Assembly (NCBI GenBank): GCA_020080175.1
Contig: JAGHQL010000155.1
Span: 1-61,407, forward strand
Direction of reading: 5' to 3'
DNA length: 61,407 nucleotides
From: Glutinoglossum americanum
Lineage: Eukaryota; Ascomycota; Geoglossomycetes; Geoglossales; Geoglossaceae
Shown: in pieces, positions 12,413 to 23,071 of the stretch
Layout: each line of letters opens with the position of its first letter
How positions within the stretch are numbered: the stretch's first letter is position 1
Position numbers and translations under genes: made by a program
Notes under the pieces: generated by a model
What the model saw: only the letters and a program-made list of their open reading frames with translations
Databases searched by the model: none
Told to the model about the DNA's origin: nothing

Positions 12413-13472
12413 GGCTACTAAGACTTTGGAAGTGTGAAAGTGTATGACGGTATTTCGAAGACGATAGAGTGCGTGTTATCACTGAAGAGGCCAAACTTGG
12501 TGGGAGTATGAAGTTAGAAAAGGATGACAATGAGGCGAGGAGGGTTCCCTTTATATATGGGTCGGTGAATGACACAGACACAGCCGTTCCAAATGTTGCC
12601 TTCGATTACGCGAGCGACTAGGCACCAACCAATGAGAACGCCTTAGGCTACCGATGACCGGAAAAGAAGGCGCGAGAAAAGGCTGGAAACAGATACGAAC
12701 GAGCGTACTTGCTCATAAATCGCTGGGTTTTCTTTTGCAATTACCAAGGCGTTTTGCGGTGGCTGGGGTCGATTTCTGCGGGCTGTGGTGTCACCTCAGC
12801 CGCGCCCTGCCGACATGCCTCACACAAACGCCTTCTTACGTCATAGTCGGACACTCGCGATTGACGTCGTAACATGCGTACATTGAGGCACGCGCGAAAA
12901 CTTTTGAAAAGCTTTTCATACTGATCCCAGGTCCCCCGGAACTGTTTTCCGGTGTTTTGACAGCTTGGCCACTGAAGGCCTTCCAAATCTTTGATGTTTC
13001 TACACGTTCAGGGCATGAAATACATCGCAGTCATCCAACAGGGTTTTTTTTTGAAAAGACACTTAAGGGAAAGAAATACCAAAGACGCCTTTCGCAAATT
13101 GCAGTCAACGCATCATCTTCGTACATCTCATGACCGTTGTCGTGATTCGCTATGCAAAGCAGCCATATCTTTGCAGCTAAGAAAAAAATAAATATTCGTG
13201 TACAATATACCAAAGAATGTTGCCAGGGTATGATTGAGGATTGAGAAATGAAAGCCGAAGCGAAGGTGGAGGTTGATAGAGCAAACCGCATTGAAAATCA
13301 TAGGAGAACCCGATGGGCCGGTGAGTAGAGCCCTTAGCTGCTCCGAGAGGCACTCAAGAAGCACGGATGACGAGCTTTGCGAGGAACTTGTTGGACAAAC
13401 TGTCGAAATTATCCCGATCGAACTTAGAATCTATTCGGGACTTCAGATAGCCCTCTGAGTAACAAGTTAGAT
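12413..13472. other. Intergenic, polyubiquitin promoter and 3' side of the Zn2Cys6 gene
   Basis: No coding region supported. The first 230 bases hold the TATA and CCAAT elements listed separately. The rest shows only short random frames. Confidence 0.55.
12549..12633 (-). promoter_or_regulatory. TATA box and CCAAT box of polyubiquitin
   Basis: On the minus strand TATATAAAG lies at 12557-12549, about 140 bases upstream of the polyubiquitin ATG. An inverted CCAAT (plus-strand 12629-12633) lies about 75 bases further upstream. Spacing and order fit a strong inducible fungal promoter. I found no clear heat-shock element (three alternating GAA units) by eye. Confidence 0.5.
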
Positions 13473-15785
13473 TTAAGGTTCTGTGTAATAGTGGGGTAGA
13501 CTGATGTCCTTATGGAGATCCGTACCATATTTAGTAACATGAGCTTGCATTTCAGACATGGCATCGCAGACCGCTTGGTTAGAGTTTAATAGGTGGTGGT
13601 GTTTACGTGTGTCCCATTCACTTATGGCAGGTAGCTTCTGTGAAATGGCGGAGAAGAGGCCCACAATCACGCCGACAGGTGTGGTCTCCATATCGTTACA
13701 GAACTTCTGAACAGCGACAGGATCCTACCGTTCCATGTTAGCACCACTGAGCTGATCGTAGCCAGAAGGCCACTGCTGTACTTACCGGTACTCGGTAATG
13801 ACAGTCGAACTGCATCTCCTCCCAAACCGCAAGGAGGATGGCGGCTAGTAAGAATATGGTCGGCCAATTCTTCAGTTTGTCTCCATTGTAGACGCCATGG
13901 TACAGCTGGGAGAGCTCCTCCAAAACGTCTTTTTGGAGTTCACGCCACATGTCTGCCAGAGCACATTTGACCTGGAAGTTAATCATAACTGGAGCCACAG
14001 TCTTCCCCTTAAATCTAGAGTTCTCATCACGGATTTTGCCAGCCATATTCTCCTCACCCGTAAGCCCCTCGACCATGGTAATATGCATGGTGAGGTTGTA
14101 AGCAAGAACCAGTTTCAGGGCTTTTCGTACTACCGGTAACCGCTCGCGGAGGTAGTATCGATGGGCTGTCTTGAGAACTTCAGTGAGGAATGGGGTACCC
14201 GCGAAGTATTCGTCAACGAATTTTTCAAATGGACCATCAATGTGCCGGTCGAGGTATTCCGCGAGGAGGCCAGTAGAAATCCCTTCCATACCAGCAGACA
14301 ACTTTGCAGTCGAAACACAAAATTCTCTGGGTGCTCCATGTTCTTCCTCAACCCAATCTACAGAGAAGCACTTGTCGTCCCGCACGTACACCTCTCGAGC
14401 TTCTATCGGGAGAACAAACCCATATCCGTGAGTGATATAGAGACGTCTCTCCGTGGAAGCAAATCCTTTGATATTGCCAACAGAAAATCCCAGGCTCACA
14501 TGACGCTCGAAGTCCGCTTTCCAGTCTTTCATGAAGTAGGCGATATCCTTAATATCGATTCGTGTACATGGGACTTGCCAGAGTCGCGCGTGCGACGGCT
14601 GACATCCACCACAAGGCTCTCCTTTGTCACACTTATTTGGGGATTAGCGCATGGGAGTGGGGGATTTCCGTGGTCTGTTGGATATCTTACCGTCTTCTTT
14701 AGGAATTTACACCGAAGACATGCTCTGAGTTTCCGGATCTCACTGGCCTGCTTTCGTTGCTCCGGCAAAAGCGGCCCCCTTCGTCTTCCCACACGCTTCT
14801 CCGTGTCCTTCTTTCCGCCTGCTGATGGTCGTCTGATAAGCGGTTTCGTTGCTTTATCTGTCGGGCTTTTCCGAGACTGTCGCCTTGCAGGCGGCGATCT
14901 CATGCCTTGTGACATCGGTGATGTCCTTATCGGAGAAGGCCTTATCAGTGGTGACATAGACTTGATAGGAACCGGGTCTACAACAGCTGAGGGACTAATG
15001 ATAGGGCTGATACTCGGACGATGGCGCTGCTGCGCAGGGCGGTAATATTCTTGCCCAAACTCCAAATGGGATTCGGAATCTGGGGACGTCAAGGGATATA
15101 TGATTTCTTCATAGCTGCCGAAGGTTGTGGAATCGGAGTGAGAAGAGTTGGTCCGGACATGCAAAGTTTGTGCTGGATTGAAAATTGCACCATTGTGGTT
15201 CTCTGGAAAGGAGTCGCCGTATGTTGGAATATCAACTGTAGCCCATCCGCTTTCGCTGTTGGAGCTATTTAACGACCGCACTTCGAGGAATGTATCCGTA
15301 GGGGAGCTTTCGGGGAGACCTCCTGGAAGGGGCATATCTGCATACAGTCCGTCGAAAGCAATAGACTCGGTCTGATAGTCTTGCCAGTTGGGCCAAGCTA
15401 TCGATTCTGGAAGTTGTGAAAAGAGGCTACTCGCGTCTAGGGGCTGGGTCGACGGAATGTACTCGGTGGGCGAGGCTTGGTACGGTGCCCCAAAAGATCC
15501 CGTCAATTGCGACCCCAAAGAAGTGGCATCGTGAGTATACTGAAGTTGAGTTGCAGGATGCGAGAACCATTCCGCCATCAGTGTCGGGGAATTATTTGTC
15601 GCCTGAAACCCTTGCCCGCCCGTCTGTAACGGCGTTGTCGCTCTCCTGACGTTGCTTGATTGTGACATCGTCTGTTCCATGGGCAATGGCCACGACGACC
15701 TCGTGAGATAAGACGGGAAACGTTCTTCACGAGAAACAAAACCGACGTCGATGAGACTATCGGCGGGAAAATCAAGAGTCGTCAT
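13473..15785 (-). CDS. Zn2Cys6 transcription factor with internal DNA-binding domain
   Basis: Exons 15785-14691, 14631-13786 and 13724-13473 give 730 residues. The zinc cluster is C356-X2-C359-X6-C366-X5-C372-X2-C375-X11-C387 (ACLRCKFLKKT|CDKGEPCGGCQPSHARLW), split by intron 1, preceded by a basic stretch (about 295-355, RVGRRRGPLLPEQRKQ). The N-terminal 290 residues are Ser/Pro/Gln-rich and look like an activation region. The region after the cluster (IDIKDIAYFMKDWKADFERH and on) is a well-structured conserved-looking domain to residue 730. The cluster lies mid-protein rather than at the N terminus as in Gal4-type proteins. The last inter-Cys gap (11) is longer than the common 6-8. Target genes cannot be inferred. 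Intron 1 ends with an AAG acceptor. Confidence 0.88.
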
Positions 15786-17223
15786 GGTGAAGATCGGGCG
15801 GTGTAAGATGGTATTGTAACGATGGGTTGAAGGAGGAAGCCGAAGAGACTTCGAGTAGCGGTGTCCGCACTAAAGTGCGGTGTATGGGAGGGAGCCACGA
15901 CAAAGTATGGTATCGATTGCACCCAAGTCGCGCACCTCCTCCTCAAATAGCGGTGTAGCGATTTCTCTCCACCTTCGCTAGTGGACCCAGCCACCAATCA
16001 CGCCGCGTCCTCTCGCAGTCTTACTGCATGAAATGTGAATGGTTGGGTGTCAAGATCCCTGGCGGCCAGATCCCCGGGCTGTTACTGGTACTTAAACCCA
16101 TGAGGGGGACGCAGGGAAACCTCTTGTAGATATAACACCTCTCTTCCGAAGCTGCTGATGCCGGGAGGCTAAAGCCAGGCGATCTGATCTTTTGAGGTGC
16201 ATGAGGCGAGCCTCTCATCCCGACTCGTGATATGACCGGGAAAGACCCTTGGTCGGCTACTCCGTTCTAGGTACTCGTACGCTTCGATATTCATGGGATC
16301 CTCATGTAACCAAGGCGAAAGGTCCCGATAAAACCCCAACCGATGCGGGCGTTGACTTCTTGTGGTGCCCCGTGCAGACACATATTTGACTAGAGAAGAG
16401 TGTGGACATTTGTGTCATTCACAACCGGCCACTCTGAAAGCTCCACAGGGCATAAGGCTGGAGGCTGGCTTGGTCGTGTTGATGTTGCCCCATCTCATCG
16501 TTCATGACGGGCTGTGTACGCACTCCTACTCTCTGCGGCATAATCTTGCAATCTGTGTGATTGCGCGATAGCTGCAGTGTAACCAGAGAAAATGTCGGGC
16601 GCGGAGAATATACTTGAGCGGGCTGAAGCGATATCTCGCCAGCCAACCACAGTGGAAACTCCCGGGATCACGATCTACACCCATGACAAGAGGGTCCAGC
16701 TGAGCAGCAGAGACACGGTCCGGACCCGAAGAGGTTAGTAATTCCCAGGATCACGTGATAAAATCTGGACAGAGCCCCAGCAATACACAGTACAAAATAC
16801 AGGAACCACAATGATGCTGTTTAACTCTATCCAAGTGCCCAGTGGGTTTAACACCCCCACTGCATGTTCTATCTTATATACTAGAGGCTATCGAAACCTG
16901 CGCCTATCACGTGCTTGAATCTAGCCCGCAATCAAGTCGGCTCGCGAGAACAATGTCACCAACCGCGCCAAAAAAGGCTTTGAGCAAAGCTTGAAAGGCC
17001 AGTGAGCCAAAACTTGATGGTTATAAAGATAAAGAAGTCCGGAGTCCATCGTAAGGTCATATTCATACCAAAAGGAGGCTCTCAATCTACTTCACCTTCG
17101 GAAAGGCTAAGAGAGTTATTATCAAACAACACAAACAGTGAGCAACACAATATTAAGAGCACAAGCTCTAAAAATTTCGAAGACGCGGAGGAGGATAATC
17201 TTCTCTTCTCCAGTAATCATACG
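15786..17223. other. Divergent promoter region, Zn2Cys6 gene and ram1
   Basis: About 1.4 kb between the two starts. A 13-codon upstream ORF (ATG 16953, stop ending 16994) precedes the ram1 frame. An upstream in-frame ATG at 17017 could extend Ram1 by 69 residues of low-complexity sequence. No other gene is supported. Confidence 0.5.
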
Positions 17224-19058
17224 ATGCAGCCTTCGGATGATCCCTTTGTCCCAAAACTCTTTACTTCCTTACCTGCTCTCCGCGACTTGTTGAAAACCGA
17301 TTCCTCCGACGTCCAAGATATTACAATTCAAGAATGCCTGCCTTTTCTTGCAGGCAGCAAGGGTAAAGGGAAATCGACTTTCGATTTCAATACCCGTGGG
17401 GTTCCCAATCTAGATCGCAAGGCACATATCGCATTTTTACATAGCAGTTTGGGGGAACTACCTGCCGGGTTTGTGGGGGTAGACGCTAGCAGGCCATGGA
17501 TGCTCTACTGGGCTTTGGCGGGGTTGTATCTTCTTGGTGAAGATATATCGGCTTATCGTGGACGGTGAGTATATCCTACTCTAATGGAACTTTCCTAGGG
17601 GCTGTTCCCCGCTATGGCTGTTCGAAGCTGTCCGTCCCGGATAAACATCCCACTAGTCAATTCGTAGAGAGGAATAACACTTAACCGGCCCAAGCAAGTA
17701 TTCTAACAGATTGCCCTGGGCAGTGTCATTTCAACTCTTACACCAATGCAAAACCGCGACGGAGGCTTTGGGGGTGGGCATGGTCAAATGTCTCATCTCG
17801 CGTCTTCCTATGCGGCCGTATTAAGTCTGGTCATAGTTGGAGGAGATGAAGCTCTTGGCCTTATCGATCGCAAAATGCTGTGAGTACGGCGCTTCAAGCA
17901 AGTCTAGAGCTGTCGCTAATATGGGTAGCTGGAAATGGCTCGGGGAATTGAAACAGCGGGATGGAGGCTTTACACTTTCTGTGGGTGGTGAGGAGGATGT
18001 ACGGTATATACCCATCCTTGATGCTCACCTTGTACATAACTGACAACGTTAGTGGGGCTTACTGCGCAATGGTGTTGATTTCCCTCCTTAATATACCCAT
18101 TGATCTACCATCATCTTCGACAGCCAAGATCAGGGATGAGGATACGCTAGTTACAAGGCTTCCAGAATATCTCTCGCGATGTAAGTTTTACTACGGGGTG
18201 CTGTCCTGTCTTAATTACTAGTGAATTATAAGAGCTTATTGTTGTAGGTCAAACGTTTGAGGGCGGCATTTCGGGATCACCAGGCGCAGAGGCCCATGGG
18301 GCATACGCTTTCTGTGCTCTGGCATGTCTTTGCATCCTAGGCGAGCCTTCGGATGTTCTGCCGCGGTGAGTCACCCAAGTGTAGTTTTTTTTTTTTTTTC
18401 GGTCGTCTCCAGCTGATTATAGCACAGGCATTTGGATTTACCGCTTCTGATATCGTGGCTTTCTTCAAGGCAGCATGCCCCCGAAGGCGGCTTTTCTGGT
18501 CGGACTAATAAGCTCGTTGATGGTTGCTATAGTCACTGGGTGGGCGCTTGCTGGCCGCTGGTTGAGGCAGCTTTGAACGGGCCCCAAACAAGCACGGAGT
18601 CCACTTCACCAGTGGTGGGCAGTCTTTACTGTCGTGAAGGCCTTGTGAGGTACATCTTATGCTGTTGCCAGGCAAAGTATGGAGGACTACGTGATAAACC
18701 TAGCAAGTAAGACAGCCCATATGTGAGCCCCGACAACTTCACATCACTAGAATCGTGCTAAAAAAATTAAAGACACGCCGACTCGTATCACTCTTGCTAC
18801 GTTTTGGCCGGACTAAGTTCTGCCCAACACTATTACTACTTTTCACCAAAAAGCAGATTCGATTCATGTTTTGCGTTGTCTTCAGCTTTCCATTGGGAGG
18901 CTTCGGAGGTTATCCCAAAACCTGACGGTAAGGCTGAGGACACAGTGTTTGATGAGGAAGACAGGGTCAGGCTGATTCATCCCGTCTATGTACTGCCGTG
19001 GGGGTTGGCAGAGACGACACGGGCTTGGTTCAATGGCCTAGATCCGTCGCTAGGGTAG
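17224..19058 (+). CDS. ram1: Protein farnesyltransferase beta subunit
   Basis: Ram1 with Ram2 attaches farnesyl to CaaX proteins such as Ras and a-factor-type pheromones, in the cytosol. Seven exons: 17224-17564, 17724-17879, 17929-18003, 18053-18180, 18248-18365, 18428-18706 and 18773-19058, giving 460 residues. Prenyltransferase alpha-alpha repeats are clear: DASRPWMLYWALAGLYLLG, MQNRDGGFGGGHGQMSHLAS, LKQRDGGFTLSVGGEEDVRGAYCAM, CQTFEGGISGSPGAEAHGAY and APEGGFSGRTNKLVDGCYSH. The zinc ligands of the family are visible: Asp and Cys in VDGCYSHW, His in DSYHSCY. The acceptor of intron 1 is CAG at 17721-17723, not the nearer AACAG, because only it restores GRVISTLTPMQ. Intron 6 uses AAG. I prefer the Met at 17224 (MQPSDDPFVPKLFTSLPALR); ATG 17017 would give 529 residues. 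Confidence 0.93.
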
Positions 19059-21234
19059 TGCCATGTACCTTAAGGATCTGTTGTAGGCGCAGGCGTTGAT
19101 GACAAAGGACTTGTTCGTATTTGAGCTACACTCTATTTTTCAGGCCAGGATAATACCATCGTTCGTTTGGGACCAACGCGTACTACACGTACCAACATGC
19201 AATTCCGTGCACTACAGCCAATAGAGCTTGCGGAGTAAAGATACGCTTCCTACCCTCAATGTCTGCCAAGGTCAATTTATAGCGCATGAGATACGAGGAG
19301 CTGTACATTAGATTGAGGTCAGGTGGGGCTGGCCGTGAACCAGGGTCGCTTCTCGCTTTGGGGATTCGCTTTCTCCACCTGCGCCCGTTCCGGTTAGCGT
19401 TCCGATCGACCTCACCAAGACATCTCGATGAGGAGCGGACGTAGAGGTCTCTGGCTTATGGCGCTGGTACGTGCCACAAATATGACGAGCATCGTGAACG
19501 ACATCAGATGAACACGTCTCTGTTTTGGGGTTCTTCCAGGAACGCCGAATACCATTCGTCAGAGTTCAAGCAGGGGAACGGTTATATTGAAGTACGGCTG
19601 TCCCTAGCTGCTGGCTGGCGTGCATCTGCAGAGCATGAAATGAGGTTGGCGAATGGCAGAACGCGAATCCCTCAAAGTACCTGCTTGCCTTTCGGGGGAA
19701 ATCGAAAAGTATGCGACAGCATGCTCTGCCTCTTAAATGACACGGCCCGATTGGCAATCTCACTGAGTTAAGTTCACGCGTCGTTACCTGTGAAGGAAGA
19801 GGATTGTTGGATTGCGGTCGGTTATCATGAGGCCTCAAAGCCGCATCCTGATAGCCTCGCCTCTTGGGATGAGGACCAGAAGATGGTTCGGATCTCCGCA
19901 TGTTTTCCTACTGAAAGCGGTCTTTGACATACTCGTTCACAAGGTCAACCTAGATGAATCCGCTGACAAAATATCCCTGGTGGCATTGTTCTACTTTGGG
20001 AAGCTGGCGCATATACTTGTGCTGGGCGAGACGGTGCAAGCGTTTTGACAACTCATCAATGCATCGTATGCTTGTCGCTGCTGACGAGAACCCCACTAAT
20101 TACTCACACTCCGGAAGCATATCTCAAAAGTCGCAAAACGGGTGACCTGGTTCTAGGCATCAGTTTGGCCACTGGTTTTCATCTGCATCGTGTCAGTCTC
20201 CTCCCAAGTCTGGATCTCAAGCGCGTTTCTCGCGCTTCAAGGACCGTGAGCGGTCGGATGAGGCTGGCACTAGCGGGGCATGAGAAGATATGTAGCCAAT
20301 TCCATGCCTCGTCAACTGACTGCTTTTGGGGTTGAGGTAGAGTACCTCAAATACACTTACTTTTAACTTGCGATCCGTCTAGGAGCGTAGGCATATAGCT
20401 GTCTATCTTGACGGCTTATACGTTTACTCAAAACATGGTGTGCATTAGCGGCCGATAGATTTGATCGGGATCCTGGGTCCAAGTCGTGACCTGAGTACCG
20501 CATCTCAGGGTGCCTTGTTTCTGGCGCCGATATTTCGCACTCGCATCTCCTTTTTCCCCTCTAAAGGTAGCCCTTCTTGAAAGGAGGCAATTACATCTAA
20601 TTTGCCACTCGTCTGCAGCTCTAGGGATTTATGCCAGGCTATTATAAAAAACTGCAAGGCAGCCTCCCCTTTTGGGGTGATCGCATCTGATTTACTTCGA
20701 CCGGGCCTGTCTTTGTTCCTAGCAGACAACTACTGGAATCGGAGCACGCCAACACATCACTCTTGGATCATCCCATCAGAGCCGCAAGACGCCTGCATTA
20801 ACACGACTTCGGATGGCCACTGTCATACGAAGTGGAGGACCCGTGGCTAGAATGGCATCCGTTTTGCAACGGACCCCGCAAATCATGCTCGCAGCAATAA
20901 ATTACGCTTGCTTCGCTGTCCGTGGCAGCAAATCCTCTGCAACCCCTTGACCCGCCACTCAGTCACCTTGCCATTCGCCTTACTCCTCACCTCCACGTTT
21001 TCGAGTTCTGTTATCAACCGCCCTTCTTTGATAGCCGCCGGCTACGATCGAAAAACATTCTCCGACTGAAACGATCAGGTATGTCCGCATAAACTCAATG
21101 CCCAAACATTGGGTAACCCCGGCTTACCCACGCAGTCAATTCAGGCTCAAGGACTACTCGTCCTACGGTTTCTGTACCACATCCGAACTCCCAAGATATC
21201 ACTGCCACGTTAGGCGTCATCTTAATCAGTAAAC
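19059..21234. other. Gene-poor 2.2-kb stretch
   Basis: I see no supported gene. Frames up to about 110 codons occur on both strands without motifs. A candidate 5'-UTR intron for the next gene runs from GTATGT near 21078 to CACGCAG near 21136. A 74-codon minus-strand frame at 20505-20729 is Lys-rich and possibly old coding sequence, but I cannot assign it. Confidence 0.45.
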
Positions 21235-22058
21235 ATGTATTACATCCTATACCTCTCGAGTAAGTCTTATCTCCATTGCCTTGGACTCTGTCTCTCTATT
21301 CGTCCGGACGCCCTACAATCTCCCCTTTTTTACAGTTTCCTGGAGGTGGTTGAGGCTTGGTTCTGGGGAGACTGCTAGTCGGAAATCGGAATCTCCTATA
21401 ATGCAATGCCATATATCTCATATGAATGCCTTACGGCCCTCTCGTAGCCCTCCCGATGTATGCTATGTTTTGTTTTCCGGGCTGTGGCGCGTCTCTCCCC
21501 GCGTTGGATGCAACCAGGCGATCGTCAGCGCCCAAATGCATGGCATCTCGGCGAGGATGACAGCATCTACTTCCAATGGGCGGATGTATTCGCTGTTGTT
21601 AGACCAATGACTAAGATTCCTTTTTGTGTCTAGGTCTATGCCGTAGGCGGCGCTGGCCAGATCCGTTGTACGAGAGCTACCGTACATCCGCTGGGTACTG
21701 CTGTACCGTCCGCGTCAATCACCGGGAGTACCAAACAGACACGGTGTACGAAACCGAGTCCCTGGCTAGGGAAAACGCCGCCATGCGGGCATATCTCATT
21801 TGTCGGAACTTCTCCGTCAATGACGGTATGTACCCGGGGGGTCTCACAAACGGCGTTATCCAGGGGCTACCCGTATCGTCGAATCCCGGCCGGCGATCGA
21901 CTTACATGAATGGCTACGCCATCGCCTCCTCGACTGGTAGTGGCGGGTATAATAGCGGGGGTAGCAGCCCAGACAGCAGCGACAGCGGCCGCGATCGGAA
22001 CGGCGTCATCGTGGACAGAGTCGCCAGAGCTCTCGTTTACGGCAGAAGTGGGATCTAA
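21235..22058 (+). CDS. Small dsRBD-like conserved fungal protein
   Basis: Proposed exons 21235-21259 and 21634-22058, 149 residues. Exon 2 contains YCCTVRVNHREYQTDTVYE followed by ARENAAMRAYLICRNFSVND. That is a short beta-beta-alpha pattern resembling the double-stranded-RNA-binding fold: central strands, then an Ala-rich helix. I recall similar fungal proteins that keep the AAMRAYxICRNFSVNDGMYPG segment, but their role is not known to me. The rest is Gly/Ser-rich and ends RVARALVYGRSGI. Exon 1 (MYYILYLS) is chosen because it has an ATG, a GTAAGT donor and the right phase. The resulting 374-base intron is long for this window, so a different first exon is possible. A 5'-UTR intron is likely. 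Confidence 0.6.
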
Positions 22059-23071
22059 GGGCCACGGCCTATCGCTGCACCCGTACGTTCGGGTCTGCAT
22101 CCGGACTCCCCGAGAGCTGCCTCATTGGACTTGTTCCGAAAAAGTACACTGATATTGGAGGGATCAAAAAAATGAAGAAAACAAAAGCAATCTATGATGC
22201 ACGATCACTGACGATACGATGTTCACGCACACCACGATCTCTAACGACATGACGACACAAAACGAATCATCGGTTGGGCGAGTTTGGCCTTTTGAGAAAA
22301 AAACGAAAACAACTAATGACCTACGACCATTAATTGCGGTCCCCAGTCCGCTTTTTGTCTGTTACTGTCCCTTCAGAAAGGACATTCTTTCTACACCCGC
22401 TCCTCCCCTCCCGCATCTTTAACTCCCTCTTTCTTCCCTTACTTCATTCTTCATTCTATTCTCCAGGGAGGATTTTGGGTTCCAAGCAAAGAGTTGTTTT
22501 CTTGTGTAATTTGCAGCGGGCCTAGCGACGGTTTGTTTTTTCGGTTTTGCTTTGCTGGCTGGTAACCTGTCACTTCAGATATCCCGGAGGCGGGGTGTTT
22601 TTATTTGGGGGGAATCTTCTTCCAGCCACGCGACTTCTATTCTAATTGGGCATTTTGGGGGACTCTTGCAACAGCAATTAAGGCATTCTGGGGGTTAGGT
22701 TTTGGTTGTCGACGGTACAATCGTTTAGCGTCATGAGCGACTTCATTGAAAGAAAGGTCTTTATTTCCACTATTTCCTTCGTGAAGCACTCGTTTCAGTT
22801 GGAGGGATATGATAATCCTCGGTGGCAGGCACTTCATAGATGCGAGAAGAAAATCCAACAATATTTGCAGTGTCTATCAAGAATGACATTTATTCCGCTC
22901 AGAGATTAAGACCGAGATCGCTCCGGACCGTCTATACGACTAGCTACAACAATAGATCTACTCAACGGGATTTTTTTTTTAAAAAGAAAGTGGGAAAAAA
23001 GCCTTAATTAATTGCGATCCGACCTTCGTGCCGTCACTGGAGGGGGGAAGCGATGTAGCGCTGTTGCCGGT
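22059..23071. other. Intergenic, convergent 3' ends
   Basis: About 1 kb between the stops of a plus- and a minus-strand gene. It contains T-rich and A-rich runs and no supported frame. It probably holds both 3' UTRs. Confidence 0.55.

Noticed and set aside
20505-20729. 74-codon Lys-rich minus-strand frame
   Set aside because: It looks faintly protein-like but has no motif, no neighbouring exons and no repeat ends to call an element.
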